64,000 nucleotides of DNA. Source: Bifidobacteriaceae bacterium UBA2724 (GTDB lineage Bacteria > Actinomycetota > Actinomycetes > Actinomycetales > Bifidobacteriaceae). The number at the start of each line of letters is the position of its first letter. Within the stretch, counting starts at the first letter, position 1. Location of the stretch: positions 1,393-65,392 of the forward strand of contig DEKK01000016.1 of assembly GCA_002353815.1 (NCBI GenBank). The letters are read 5' to 3'. Below the pieces are notes generated by a model. The model did not search any database and was not told where the DNA came from. It saw nothing but the letters and a program-made list of their open reading frames with translations. A program made the position numbers and the translations under genes. Shown here in pieces: positions 33,407-43,008 of this stretch.

Positions 33407-33925
33407 TCACCTCAATTCGAATGTCGTCGCGCCGATCCTGACGAGGACGCCGGGCGGAAGCATGACGGCTCCCCTGATTCGCTGACCGTTGACCACGGTG
33501 CCATTGGTGCTGTTGAGATCCTCGACCGCCCAATTGCCGGACGCAGGGTCGAGGAACACGCGCGCATGGTGGGACGAGACGAATTCATCGTCAAGGATCA
33601 CGACGTTGTCCGCGGCGCGGCCCAATGTCACGGGTTCCGAGGTCAGGCTGACGGTGGTTCCGGCAAGCGGACCGTCGATGACCACGAGCACCGTGGGGCG
33701 CACTTCGGCCCCCGAGGTACCCGACGCAGGCTTGGCGGCGGTTGCGACGACGGGTTTCGAAGAAGCGGTTTTCTTCATCTGACGATTGCGCTGCCTACGC
33801 TTGCGCGATTCGCGGGGGCTGTATCCTTCGACGTCGCGCCCCAGCGAACGCACAACACAAAATACGAATACCCACAGCAATGCGAGGAATCCGTATTTCA
33901 GGATTGCGAATGTCAGTTCGGTCAT
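33407..33925 (-). CDS. fhaB: FHA-domain membrane protein FhaB (FipA-type)
   Basis: A 172-residue protein with one N-terminal membrane helix (about residues 8-28) and a C-terminal forkhead-associated domain (about 85-165). FHA landmarks are VTLGRAADNVVILDDEFVSSHHARVFLD, given here in two parts as VTLGRAADNVVIL and EFVSSHHARVF, and VEDLNSTNGTVVNGQRI. FHA domains bind phosphothreonine, so it probably docks onto kinase substrates such as FtsZ or RodA-linked proteins. It is second in the operon, 36 bp after fhaA. Confidence 0.93.
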   Translation of the reverse strand: MTELTFAILKYGFLALLWVFVFCVVRSLGRDVEGYSPRESRKRRQRNRQMKKTASSKPVVATAAKPASGTSGAEVRPTVLVVIDGPLAGTTVSLTSEPVTLGRAADNVVILDDEFVSSHHARVFLDPASGNWAVEDLNSTNGTVVNGQRIRGAVMLPPGVLVRIGATTFELR

Positions 33926-33961
33926 AAGTTTCTCCGCCTTCTCCTCTGGAACAGGATCTGG

Positions 33962-34681
33962 CTACGCCTGCGTCTCAGACGACGCCCAGTAGAGGATGCG
34001 CGTGCGACCGACCGTGATGGTGTTGCCATCGAGCAGCGTTGCGGCAGGAACGCGATGTCCCTCGACATACGTGCCGTTGACCGGGTGCTTCCCCTTGTCG
34101 TTGACGCATTCCTTCATGATCACGCCCTGCGGGGTGATGGTGATTGTGAAATGGTGACGGGAGACGCCGGGATCGTCGATGATGATGTCGCAATCGGAGC
34201 CACGCCCCACCAGCGTCTCGGGCGCCGTGAGCATGTATTGGCGGTTGTTGATCTCGAGCACCGGGCAGTCCTTGGTTTCGTTGGAGGCGGTCACGGGAGC
34301 CGCGTTGCCCTGCACGGATTCGCTGGACAGGTGGAATTCACCGCGCTGCAGGTCGTAATCCTCTTCGAACACCACGACGACAGGACCGACGAACGCGTAG
34401 TTCTGGGTCTTGGCGTACTTCGTCAGGTTCGCCGCCAGTTCATCGGCGACGCGGCGGGCGCCCCATTTCTCGATGCGATCGAAGTCCGGGGTGGACAGTG
34501 AGAAACGGTATTCGTTCGGCGCCACGGTGCGGTCACGCGCGACCGACATCGCTTGTTCGTCGATCTCTTTCTCCAGCGCACGAGACAAGTCGACAGGCTG
34601 CAGATCCTTTGAACCGATTTTGCCAAAGACGCCATTGACCGCGCCTTCGACGCTTTTTTCAAACTTGTCGAGAACGCCCAT
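33962..34681 (-). CDS. fhaA: FHA-domain protein FhaA (DUF3662 plus FHA)
   Basis: A 239-residue cytoplasmic protein and the first gene of the operon. Residues 1-115 form the FhaA N-terminal (DUF3662) domain: MGVLDKFEKSVEGAVNGVFG, KWGARRVADELAANLTKY. Residues 150-235 are an FHA domain with LVGRGSDCDIIID, VSRHHFTITI and HPVNGTYVEGHRV. Mycobacterial FhaA is longer, with a Pro/Gln-rich middle, and binds the phosphorylated pseudokinase MviN; here the linker is short. The start at 34681 follows AAAGGG; an upstream ATG at 34717 is less likely. Confidence 0.93.
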   Translation of the reverse strand: MGVLDKFEKSVEGAVNGVFGKIGSKDLQPVDLSRALEKEIDEQAMSVARDRTVAPNEYRFSLSTPDFDRIEKWGARRVADELAANLTKYAKTQNYAFVGPVVVVFEEDYDLQRGEFHLSSESVQGNAAPVTASNETKDCPVLEINNRQYMLTAPETLVGRGSDCDIIIDDPGVSRHHFTITITPQGVIMKECVNDKGKHPVNGTYVEGHRVPAATLLDGNTITVGRTRILYWASSETQA

Positions 34682-34943
34682 AATTCCCTTTCTCCGTTCA
34701 AAAGGCATGCTAAACATTTTTCATTATTGCGACTGACGTAACACATGTGGGCAATAACGCCATGCTTTCACGGAAAATGCCAGTTCTGCACTTATATTAA
34801 TAGGAATGCCCGCATTTGCCGAACCGGTGCCGCAGAACGCCCATTATCGGCGGCGGCCCCCGTGCGCGGCCGCGGGCACGGGTGCATTGGCGACCGCTGC
34901 CGGCTCCCGGAATGCGCGAACGCAGCCATGTGGGGCGGCTTGC

Positions 34944-35516
34944 CTAGCGCTTCATGCGTCGCATCATTTCATATTGGATGGCGATGAAGGAATGCGCCTC
35001 GCGCACACCGCACGACACCAGCTCGTCCCACGTCACCCAGCGATACTCCACGTATTCGTCGGCGTCGAAGTCCTGCTCGCCTTCGTGCCACCGCTCCAAG
35101 TCGATCACATAGGTGTAGGCGTGCTCGTCGGTCATTCCCTCGGACGAATAGCAATCCGCCGCCTGCAGCGCCGTGTAGCGGTCAGGAATCACGCCGGTCT
35201 CTTCTCGCAGCTCGCGCAGCATGGCCGCCTCGGGGTCCTCGCCCGCGTCAATCATGCCGGCGGGAAGCCCCATCACGTAGGCGTTGCACCCCACGCGATA
35301 CTCGCGCTCCACCAGATACAGGTCGCGCTCGGTGTCATGCGGCAGCATGATGACGGCGGGGGCATGGGCGATGAGCTGGCGGCGAATGACCGCGTCGCCG
35401 CCATCCGTCGTGCGCAACGCGATGTGCTGGTCCTTGATGGTGAAGATCGGCCCCACGTAGACATCCGTGCTCTCGACGACACGGGGCTGCACCGACATAT
35501 CAAGCCTTTTGTTCAT
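34944..35516 (-). CDS. Nudix hydrolase (ADP-ribose pyrophosphatase-like)
   Basis: A 190-residue protein with a complete Nudix box, G-x5-E-x7-REUxEExGU: GMIDAGEDPEAAMLRELREE followed by TGV. Nudix enzymes hydrolyse nucleoside diphosphates linked to another group. Size and the LPAGMIDAGE sequence fit the ADP-ribose pyrophosphatase group, but substrate cannot be assigned. The start at 35516 follows GGAGG with good spacing. It is divergent from an alpha/beta hydrolase gene. Confidence 0.92.
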   Translation of the reverse strand: MNKRLDMSVQPRVVESTDVYVGPIFTIKDQHIALRTTDGGDAVIRRQLIAHAPAVIMLPHDTERDLYLVEREYRVGCNAYVMGLPAGMIDAGEDPEAAMLRELREETGVIPDRYTALQAADCYSSEGMTDEHAYTYVIDLERWHEGEQDFDADEYVEYRWVTWDELVSCGVREAHSFIAIQYEMMRRMKR

Positions 35517-35774
35517 TTCATCCTCCACGGCCAACCGTCCGGCGGCGGGCTGTTCGACAACTGTCCGTTCGACTCCATCGTATGCCATCGCCCCGTCGCC
35601 CCGCTTCATGGCTCTGCGCCGCGCAACACGCACGACACACCGCGGAACGTCGGCGTGTCCGAGTTGGCGCAATCGCAACCAGCCAACCTATCATGGTTAC
35701 ACCGAGTGATGCCTGACACCGTGGTCCGGCGTCACCAAAGCAACAATCCGATAACCTCACGAATCGAGATCACC

Positions 35775-36869
35775 ATGGTGCAGCTCATCGATGAATTGAA
35801 TTACGCAGACAACATGACCGCCATCGTGCAGCCGGCGCTTGCCGCCTGCCGCACCATCGGCTGGATGCAGCCGGCGATGCACGACGGCTTGGCCGAAATG
35901 GCGATCCCCGAGGATTCCCACAACGGCAAGCTGCGCTACATGACATACGCATACGATGGGTTCCCGAACGCCAACCGCGAGGACGCAGACCTCGACGACG
36001 CGCGGGGCACAATCGTCATCGCGCACGGATACACGGAATTCTGCGGCCGCTACGACGAAATCGCGTATTACTTCCTGCAGCACGGCTACAACGTGGCGAT
36101 CCTCGAGGACCGCGGACACGGCTATTCGCCGCGCGACCTGGGCGATTTCGACCGCGTGTGGATTGACGACTGGCGCCGTTATGTGCTCGATCTGGCGAAG
36201 TTCTGCGAAAAGGTGGCGCGCCCGCTCGACCCGGGCAAGCCCCTGTGCATGTACGCCCACTCCATGGGCGGCGGCATCGCAATCGCGCTGACCGAGCAAT
36301 ACCCGTCCCTGCTGGACGCTCTGGTGCTCTCGGCCCCGATGGTCGACATGATCTACGGCGTGCCCGAGCCCCTCACGCCGGCCATCCTCGACACGCTGTG
36401 CGTCGGACGCGGTGGCGAGAATCCGGCCCCCGGCCAGGAGCCGTTCCCCGCATGGGACGAGAGCCTGGTCTCGGAAGGTCTCTCGATGGCCCGCGGCAAG
36501 TGGCTGTATGACATGCGCGCCGAAGACGCGCACTATCAGAACTTCGTGGCGACGAACGGCTGGGTGCGCGAGATGATGCGCCTGTCGAAGAGCATCCGCC
36601 GCGATTCCGCCATCGCCCGCATCAGCACGCCGATCCTGCTCATCCAGTCCGGCGCCGATGTCCAGGTGGTGCTGCCCGCGCAAGATGCCTTCGTGGAGCA
36701 GATCGAGAAGGACGGCGGCACGGCGTCTCTGGTGCGTCTTGACGACGCACCGCATGAACAAGGCAGCCTGCCCAACGACCTGCTGGGCGAAGTCATCAAC
36801 GAATCGCTGAACTTCTTCGACTACTACAGCTCGCCAGCCGAGTGGGAGATCAACGACAAGTTCGAGTGA
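35775..36869 (+). CDS. Alpha/beta hydrolase (lysophospholipase/monoacylglycerol lipase-like)
   Basis: A 364-residue serine hydrolase. The oxyanion-hole motif is AHGYTEFCGRYDE; the nucleophile elbow is YAHSMGGGIA with Ser in the expected HSMGG context; the Asp lies in LIQSGADVQV and the His in DDAPHEQ. This pattern fits the Hydrolase_4/lysophospholipase family acting on lipid-like esters. No signal peptide, so cytoplasmic. The start at 35775 (MVQLIDELNYADN) has a weak ribosome binding site; an upstream in-frame ATG at 35709 cannot be excluded. A strong bidirectional hairpin follows. Confidence 0.88.
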   Translation: MVQLIDELNYADNMTAIVQPALAACRTIGWMQPAMHDGLAEMAIPEDSHNGKLRYMTYAYDGFPNANREDADLDDARGTIVIAHGYTEFCGRYDEIAYYFLQHGYNVAILEDRGHGYSPRDLGDFDRVWIDDWRRYVLDLAKFCEKVARPLDPGKPLCMYAHSMGGGIAIALTEQYPSLLDALVLSAPMVDMIYGVPEPLTPAILDTLCVGRGGENPAPGQEPFPAWDESLVSEGLSMARGKWLYDMRAEDAHYQNFVATNGWVREMMRLSKSIRRDSAIARISTPILLIQSGADVQVVLPAQDAFVEQIEKDGGTASLVRLDDAPHEQGSLPNDLLGEVINESLNFFDYYSSPAEWEINDKFE

Positions 36870-36929
36870 TGTCGCCGCCCGACACCGGGCACCGGGGCGA
36901 CGCCCAGCAACAAGGCAACGCCCAACAAC

Positions 36930-36967
36930 AAGGGGGACACGCCTGGACTCTCAGGCGTGTCCCCCTT
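36930..36967. terminator. Bidirectional terminator-like hairpin between two converging genes
   Basis: A perfect 16-bp stem AAGGGGGACACGCCTG (36930-36945) with its complement at 36952-36967 and a 6-nt loop. The T and A residues at the ends serve both strands: the alpha/beta hydrolase gene on plus and the asparaginase gene on minus. Confidence 0.8.
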
Positions 36968-37075
36968 GTACGACCGATTACATCGCAGTTCGCGGCGACA
37001 GTCTCGGCAAACGCGCCAGCGGCCGGCGGCCATCCCCGTCCTGCCAGCACCGGCAAGCCTCGTCTCCGTCGCCGA

Positions 37076-38086
37076 CTAGTCCAGGTCCCCCTCGGTGAGC
37101 TCGCCGGCAATCGAGCGTCCCATCCAACGGGCCAGGTCGGCGCCGCCCACGCCCTGCGACAGCAGGAACACAATCTTGGCATACGCGGCTTCGAGCGTCA
37201 TATCGCTGGTGCCCACGGCACCGGCACGCGCAATCGCGTCCCCCGTCTCGTATCGGCCAAGCATGACCTCGCCTTGCTGGCATTGCGACGCCACCACCAC
37301 GGGCACGCCCCCGTGCATCACGTCTGCAAGAACCTCGGTCAACCCGGGCTCCGCGCTCGGCACGTTGCCCATCCCGAAAGCACGCAGGAGCAAGGCTTCG
37401 GGGCGCGGTTCCATCATGGCTTCGAGCCGTTGCGCCGTAATGCCCGGCGCCATGTCGACGACAGGCACATCGTGGCGTCCGTAAGGTCGGGGATCGGGCC
37501 AGCCGCAGCCGCGGCGTTCGATCGTATTCCAGTGCCACGGGGTGCCGGACTGCGCCACGGGGCCGGTGTTCGGCGAACAGAAACCTTCGAAGGCCCAGCT
37601 CGACACCTTCGTCACCCGGTTGCCGGCAAACAGGTGATGCCCGAAGAACAGGTTCACGCCCTCGGCTTTGCCACTCAACGACGCGTTCAGCGCACCCGTG
37701 ACGTTGGCGGCGGCATCGGATTCGATGCGCCCCAGCGGGTGCTGGGAGCCCGTGAACACGATGGGTTTGCCGAAATCCGTCAGGGCGTACGAGACCGCCG
37801 CGCTCGAATAGCTCATCGTATCGGTACCATGCAGCACCACGAAGGCGTCGGCATCGTCGCGGTGCGATCGCAGGTCATCGACCATCGCCTGCCAGCTGTC
37901 GGGCGTGGCATTCGATGAGTCGATGAGCGGGTCCAGCTGCGTGAAGCTCACATCCTGCGGCGTCAGGTCATCGCCGCCGCGCAGCAGCCCGTACAGCCAG
38001 CCTTCGAGATCGGCCCCGGGAACAAGGCCATTTGCGGAATCGATCATGCCGATCGTCCCGCCGGTATAGGTCACATGGATTCTCAT
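37076..38086 (-). CDS. ansA: Type I L-asparaginase
   Basis: A 336-residue amidohydrolase converting asparagine to aspartate and ammonia. Both catalytic threonine motifs are present: YTGGTIGMID near the N-terminus and VLHGTDTMSYSSAAV (about residue 85-100), with FTGSQHPLG following. There is no signal peptide, so it is the cytoplasmic type. Start chosen at the ATG directly before the first motif. The upstream gene on the same strand, 72 bp away, is an amino acid permease, which suggests the pair imports and breaks down asparagine. Confidence 0.93.
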   Translation of the reverse strand: MRIHVTYTGGTIGMIDSANGLVPGADLEGWLYGLLRGGDDLTPQDVSFTQLDPLIDSSNATPDSWQAMVDDLRSHRDDADAFVVLHGTDTMSYSSAAVSYALTDFGKPIVFTGSQHPLGRIESDAAANVTGALNASLSGKAEGVNLFFGHHLFAGNRVTKVSSWAFEGFCSPNTGPVAQSGTPWHWNTIERRGCGWPDPRPYGRHDVPVVDMAPGITAQRLEAMMEPRPEALLLRAFGMGNVPSAEPGLTEVLADVMHGGVPVVVASQCQQGEVMLGRYETGDAIARAGAVGTSDMTLEAAYAKIVFLLSQGVGGADLARWMGRSIAGELTEGDLD

Positions 38087-38158
38087 TCGTCCTTCTCCGG
38101 AACCGCATTCACGTCGCGGTGCCGCCATCCAATGACGGCGGCACCGAGGCACGACCGA

Positions 38159-39694
38159 CTATTTGATTAACGGCGTGCGCTCGTCATCGCCCATGTCGGG
38201 CGAGGCCACCGCACGTTCCTCGTCGGGCACTCCCAGCGCGTCGTCGTTGATATCCAGCATGTTGTCGAGCAGCGTCGCCTTGATGCGACCACGCACGACG
38301 AACCATCCGATAACCAGCGCAACGCAAACGATGGCGAACACGAGGATGGTCTGGCGCCCCTCCTCGCTGAAGAAATTCGAGATGACCACCACGGTGAAGA
38401 ACACAAGCGTGAGCCAATCCGTCACCGGAGCGCCGGGCAGGCGATAGTCCGGGCGCTTTTCGCCGGTCTTCTTGATGCGGCGCAGATAGGCGAGGTGGAT
38501 GACCATGATGATGCACCAGATGAACGCGATGCCGATGCCGGCGAGGTTCATGACGATGTTGAAGGCGGATTCCGGCACGATCGCGTTGAGCACTACGCCC
38601 AGCATGGCGATGAGCATGGTGAGCGGGATGGCGCCTGACGGAACCTTGTTCTTGTTCAGACGCTTGGCGACCTTGGGGCCGGAGCCCGCAAGCGCCAGGG
38701 AACGCATGGTGCGGCCGCTGGCATAGAGTCCGGAATTCAGCGCCGACAGAGCCGCGATCAGCACCACAATCTGGATGATGTCGCCCGCGTAGGGAACGCC
38801 AAGCGCCGAGAAGAACGTCACGAACGGCGATTCGTCCGCCGAATACGCGGTGTACGGCATGACGAGCGTCATGACCGCCACGGAGCCCACGTAGAACACG
38901 AAGATACGGATGATCATGGAGTTGATGGCCTTGGGCAGCACCTTCTGCGCGTCCTTCGCCTCGCCGGACGCCACGGCCACCATCTCGGTGCCGCCGAACG
39001 CATACACCACGCCCAGCGTCAGCATGAGCACCACGGGCAGCCCCTGGGGGAACATGCCGCCGTTGTCGGTGATGTTATGGATGCCGGCGGTGTAATCGCC
39101 CACCTTCATGCCGGTGATGGCGGCCCACAGGCCGAGCACGATGAACAGGATGATCATGGCGACCTTGATGGCCGAGAACCAGAACTCCGCCTCGCCGAAC
39201 AGCTTCACCGACAGCATGTTGATGACGAACACGACGGCGAGCACGATGAACGCCAGCAGCCATTGCGGCACGCCCTGGAACGCTTTCCAGTAGTGCAGAT
39301 ACAGCGCCGAAGCGGTGGAGTCGGCCATGAGCACGGTGGCCCACACGATGTAATACATCCAGCCGGTGAAGTATGCACCCTTCTCGCCGAGGAACTCACG
39401 CGCGTACGACACGAACGCGCCTGACGACGGACGGCGGATTGCCAGCTCGCCCAACGCACGCACCATGAGGAACGCGAACACGCCGCAGATGGCGTACGCA
39501 ATCATCAGACCGGGGCCGCCCTGCGCAAGGCGCCCGCCCGTTCCGAGGAACAGGCCCGTGCCGATGGAACCGCCGATAGCAATCATGCGGATGTGCCGCG
39601 GCTGCAGCTCCTTGGCATACCCCTCGTCCGCCAGCTCGCGCCCTGCGTTCTTCGATGCGTTCCTCTGCGGCTGGTTTGAATCGCTGGTCCCCAT
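38159..39694 (-). CDS. APC-superfamily amino acid permease
   Basis: A 511-residue transporter with twelve predicted helices. The N-terminal signature LQPRHIRMIAIGGSIGTGLF and the GGPGLMIAYAICGV, RPSSGAFVSYAREF and SGLYASGRTMRSLA motifs identify the amino acid transporter (AAT) group, which includes AnsP, GabP and AroP. Start at 39694 is supported by GAGGAGGAATTGC directly before ATG. The next gene, 72 bp downstream, is L-asparaginase, so asparagine is the most likely substrate; this is inference from context, not from sequence. Confidence 0.9.
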   Translation of the reverse strand: MGTSDSNQPQRNASKNAGRELADEGYAKELQPRHIRMIAIGGSIGTGLFLGTGGRLAQGGPGLMIAYAICGVFAFLMVRALGELAIRRPSSGAFVSYAREFLGEKGAYFTGWMYYIVWATVLMADSTASALYLHYWKAFQGVPQWLLAFIVLAVVFVINMLSVKLFGEAEFWFSAIKVAMIILFIVLGLWAAITGMKVGDYTAGIHNITDNGGMFPQGLPVVLMLTLGVVYAFGGTEMVAVASGEAKDAQKVLPKAINSMIIRIFVFYVGSVAVMTLVMPYTAYSADESPFVTFFSALGVPYAGDIIQIVVLIAALSALNSGLYASGRTMRSLALAGSGPKVAKRLNKNKVPSGAIPLTMLIAMLGVVLNAIVPESAFNIVMNLAGIGIAFIWCIIMVIHLAYLRRIKKTGEKRPDYRLPGAPVTDWLTLVFFTVVVISNFFSEEGRQTILVFAIVCVALVIGWFVVRGRIKATLLDNMLDINDDALGVPDEERAVASPDMGDDERTPLIK

Positions 39695-40008
39695 GCAATT
39701 CCTCCTCGATCGATGCGGCATTCACCGAAATATCTCGCGCATTCCGCACTACCACGATTACTCTACACACCCGATCCGCCACTGCATAGGTCCTGCACGA
39801 CGGCGCAGACGGCACCCGAGGCCGGATTTCACAACAACAAAAGTATTTTCTTAGGATTTTCCCAGCTTTTCATAACCGTCGTCAAAGGTTCGGGCGTTTA
39901 TATAGAGCCATCGAAAGGAACACAGCCTTTCGACGGGAGCCGCGGTTTTCTCCATTCGCAGCTTTCATAATTGAATCCCCTTTTTCTCTCCTTCTCTCTG
40001 ATGAATTC
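39695..40008. other. Upstream region of the permease with a possible short leader RNA
   Basis: This region carries the permease promoter on the minus strand. On the plus strand, a TATATA -10-like hexamer (39899-39904) is followed by a hairpin CGAAAGG (39912-39918) with CCTTTCG (39926-39932) and then the terminator at 40009-40035, with no reading frame between. A small RNA or attenuated leader of about 125 nt is possible. Confidence 0.3.
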
Positions 40009-40035
40009 GCCCGGTGCCTCTACACCGGGCTTTTT
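40009..40035 (+). terminator. Rho-independent terminator upstream of yhbY
   Basis: An 8-bp stem GCCCGGTG (40009-40016) with CACCGGGC (40023-40030) and a 6-nt loop, followed by TTTTT. There is no upstream plus-strand gene within reach (the nearest neighbour is the divergent permease), so it must end a short RNA or act as an attenuator. Confidence 0.75.
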
Positions 40036-40200
40036 CTTGCTTCTATTGCTTTCGGCACCGCACACCAAGGCATGGCGACCCGCGGCAAAGATCCAGCCTG
40101 TCGCGAATTTCCCTGCGCAATCGCGCCCATGCGTTAACCTGAGGTCAGCCTGCGCGACACTCGACCGCGCCCCATCGTCGTATCACAGACAAGGACCATC

Positions 40201-40503
40201 ATGCTCACCAAGAAGCAGACCAAGCAGCTGCGAGCCATGGGAAACACCCTCAAGCCGCTGCTCATCATCGGCAAGAACGGCATCACCGACGCCACCATCA
40301 AGCAGACCGATGAAACCCTCGACAAGCACGAGCTCATCAAGTGCCAGGTGCTGCCCGACATCGGCATCACCGCCAAGGAAGCCGCCGAGGAACTGTGCGG
40401 CAAGCTGGGCGCCAATCTCGTCCAGGTCATCGGAAACCGCTTCGTGATGTACCGCGAGACCAAGCGCACCGACGTCGAGAAAATCCAACTCGTGCGCGAG
40501 TAA
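40201..40503 (+). CDS. yhbY: YhbY-type RNA-binding protein (CRM domain)
   Basis: The 100-residue protein is a single CRS1-YhbY (CRM) domain: LTKKQTKQLRAMGNTLKPLL, IGKNGITDATIKQTDETLD and the conserved C-terminal QVIGNRFVMYRETKR. E. coli YhbY associates with pre-50S ribosomal subunits, so a role in ribosome assembly is likely. Full length for the family. A terminator and a possible leader RNA lie 165 bp upstream. Confidence 0.95.
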   Translation: MLTKKQTKQLRAMGNTLKPLLIIGKNGITDATIKQTDETLDKHELIKCQVLPDIGITAKEAAEELCGKLGANLVQVIGNRFVMYRETKRTDVEKIQLVRE

Positions 40504-40597
40504 TCGCGCGGCGCGATTCACACCGCTTGATTCACAGCGCCATACGCCGATGCCCCATGACCGTCACAGGATCAGTAGGACATCGGCTTTTTCCATC

Positions 40598-42847
40598 TCA
40601 GCCCTTGCGACGCCAGTCCGGGGAATCCGTTGGCAATCCCGCGACGCCATCCGCGAATGCCGCGGATGGACCAGGCCCCGGTCCGATGCCGACGGCTGCA
40701 CCCCCATCCACAACTTCGCCACGTGTCGCACCATACACACCGGCCACAGCGTTTCCCATTGCTTCGTCTGTCTCCGTAGGCACTGGATCCGCCGCGGCAA
40801 CCACGACGGCAGCCCCGCCGTCTTCCGCCGCATCCAGCCGCCCGACATCCGCGCCACCAGCTTCGACATCTGCCGGACTCTGCGCGAAGGCGCGCAGCAT
40901 CAGCATCATCATGATCGGCACGATGATGATGAGCATATACATGTATCGGCTTCCCGTCGGCTTGAGCGGCAGCGACAGACCGCTCGGAGCCAGAGACAGA
41001 AGCGTCAGCAGCATCGGCACGAACAACCAGAACATCGCGGCGAACTTGCGGCCGCGAACCGCCACATACAGCATCATCATGGGCAGGATGAACGTCCACG
41101 TCGCCTGCACCATCAGCACATTCACCACAGGCAGATCTTCGAATTTCTTGATGGCACCGGTTATCGACTCGGCATCTGCGACCTGCTCTATCTTGAAATC
41201 AGGAATATCCTTGGGAAGATGACTTGGGTAGACAGTAGTAACCGTGAAAAGCATATACGTGGGCACCTGATGGTCATACGAGTATTCGGCGCTGCCGGAT
41301 TCCACGGCGCTGTCTATCCGACGCCAGGTATCCGACATGTACCGGCCGGTGTCCGGCTCGGCCGACCTACGGGTCGCGAACCAACCGCTTTCCATACACA
41401 AAAATGCCTGCAGATAGCCCTCAGGATGCCGCATCCCCATGGAGACCCACGCACGGATGTACTGGTTCCGATACGACGGATCATTCAGCTCCAGATTGAT
41501 GACGGGGTCGGCAAGATACGGGTTGTATGCCTGCGGCATATCATCGTACGACACCATGTTGAAACCATCGATTGCCTCACGTTCCTCGGGCGTCACGTCG
41601 TCATGGAACTGCGATGAATACCGTGCGGTGAGCTGCATCGGCAGAATGAACATCTGATGCGCATCGCTTTTCTGCACCGGATACGGCGTGGGTACGGTCG
41701 CAGGAAACACCAACTGGCAGAACACCGCAAGCACCACGCCTGCGGCGGCGAAGCATATCTTGCGGACGCGCCCCGACACGAAGAAAATCGCCACAAGAAG
41801 AGACAGCGCGGTGATATACATGCCGGTCCAGGTGGTGAGGGCATTGCCAACGCTCAGCAATCCGAACAGCACCGCAGGCCATGGGCGCGACACCGATGCA
41901 CCGCGTGTCAGCACAACGTCAAGATACATCACCAGCCACGGCACCAAAAACAGCACGTGCACGCTGTCTTTGACCAAAGTGCAATAGAAGCAGGGGAAGA
42001 ACGGGAAAAACGCGAAAAACAGCAGCAACAGCACGCGGACAATGCGCCCTACGCCGTGCGAGCGGAACCATTCGACCACATACGACAGCTCGAATGCCCC
42101 AACGACGACCTGGATACCGATGAGCAGAGTGAGCCCCGATGCCTTGCTATCGAAAAGAACGGACCCCAGTCGGGTGAACCAGCCGAACAGCAAGGTGTCG
42201 AAAAGCGGATGGTGCGTTGTGATGTACGGGCCGGTGCTATCAAGTGTCTGAAAACCATAGGACTGCAGGACCTGGCTGCCGGTGTCGTACCACAGGCTGC
42301 CGGGAAAGTACCAGTAGATGTACGGCGCCCATGCCAGTAGCAGAAAGAGACCGCCGAGGAACGTGCGCAGCACGGACCACCAGCGCCCCGTGAAACGGGC
42401 GGGGGAGGAGACACCGGAGGCACTGGAGGATTTTTCGGCGGCGTTGGCGTCGGTCTCGGCCGTTCTCTCGCCCGCTCCATCCTCCGAACCGGAATCCGAC
42501 CTGGGATGCATGACGGCGGAATGTGCAACGGCACAGGTGCGACGACGCACCATGCGCGATCCCCACAGGCGATACACCTGATACATGATTTCGAAGAACA
42601 CCAGCAGCACGACGCCATATCGTATGCCGTCGCGCGTGACCGTCGGAGTGACATCCAGACTCGCCTCGCAGGCGACCTGGTTTGCATATGCGATGATTTG
42701 CCCCGAAAGCAATGCCAAGACGACGCACAGGACCACGCGAGCGACGGTACCCACAGCCGCATGATGCCGCCCGCGGCCATTCCCATCAGCATTCCCTGGC
42801 GACACAGCCCTGATATGGCGCCCTTTTATCTTCATAGACTCTGCCAT
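40598..42847 (-). CDS. Large polytopic membrane protein, DUF6020-like
   Basis: A 749-residue protein with about thirteen membrane helices between residues 20 and 660. The segment WAPYIYWYFPGSLWYDTG and THHPLFDTLLFGWF are typical of a bifidobacterial and Firmicutes family (DUF6020) with the general shape of polytopic lipid-linked-sugar glycosyltransferases: an early loop with conserved acidic and Trp/Tyr residues, and a long external loop (about 400-540). The C-terminal ~80 residues are Ala/Gly/Pro-rich and have no helix. A role in glycosylation is suggested by shape only. It is divergent from the helicase gene. Confidence 0.7.
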   Translation of the reverse strand: MAESMKIKGRHIRAVSPGNADGNGRGRHHAAVGTVARVVLCVVLALLSGQIIAYANQVACEASLDVTPTVTRDGIRYGVVLLVFFEIMYQVYRLWGSRMVRRRTCAVAHSAVMHPRSDSGSEDGAGERTAETDANAAEKSSSASGVSSPARFTGRWWSVLRTFLGGLFLLLAWAPYIYWYFPGSLWYDTGSQVLQSYGFQTLDSTGPYITTHHPLFDTLLFGWFTRLGSVLFDSKASGLTLLIGIQVVVGAFELSYVVEWFRSHGVGRIVRVLLLLFFAFFPFFPCFYCTLVKDSVHVLFLVPWLVMYLDVVLTRGASVSRPWPAVLFGLLSVGNALTTWTGMYITALSLLVAIFFVSGRVRKICFAAAGVVLAVFCQLVFPATVPTPYPVQKSDAHQMFILPMQLTARYSSQFHDDVTPEEREAIDGFNMVSYDDMPQAYNPYLADPVINLELNDPSYRNQYIRAWVSMGMRHPEGYLQAFLCMESGWFATRRSAEPDTGRYMSDTWRRIDSAVESGSAEYSYDHQVPTYMLFTVTTVYPSHLPKDIPDFKIEQVADAESITGAIKKFEDLPVVNVLMVQATWTFILPMMMLYVAVRGRKFAAMFWLFVPMLLTLLSLAPSGLSLPLKPTGSRYMYMLIIIVPIMMMLMLRAFAQSPADVEAGGADVGRLDAAEDGGAAVVVAAADPVPTETDEAMGNAVAGVYGATRGEVVDGGAAVGIGPGPGPSAAFADGVAGLPTDSPDWRRKG

Positions 42848-43008
42848 GCCGTTGCGATTCTCTTAACTGCCCCATCGAACGATCTAACTTTCACAGGCAC
42901 GATACCATGACCTCCGAACCCGCCCCGGCGTGCCGGTTGATCGACCGATCCCTTCCGGGTACCCTGGGCCCCAAGGACGCTTGACGCGGGGAACAGGAGT
43001 CACAAGCC

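Noticed and set aside
42907..42984. 25-codon frame upstream of the helicase gene
   Set aside because: No ribosome binding site and no attenuator structure; too short to support.
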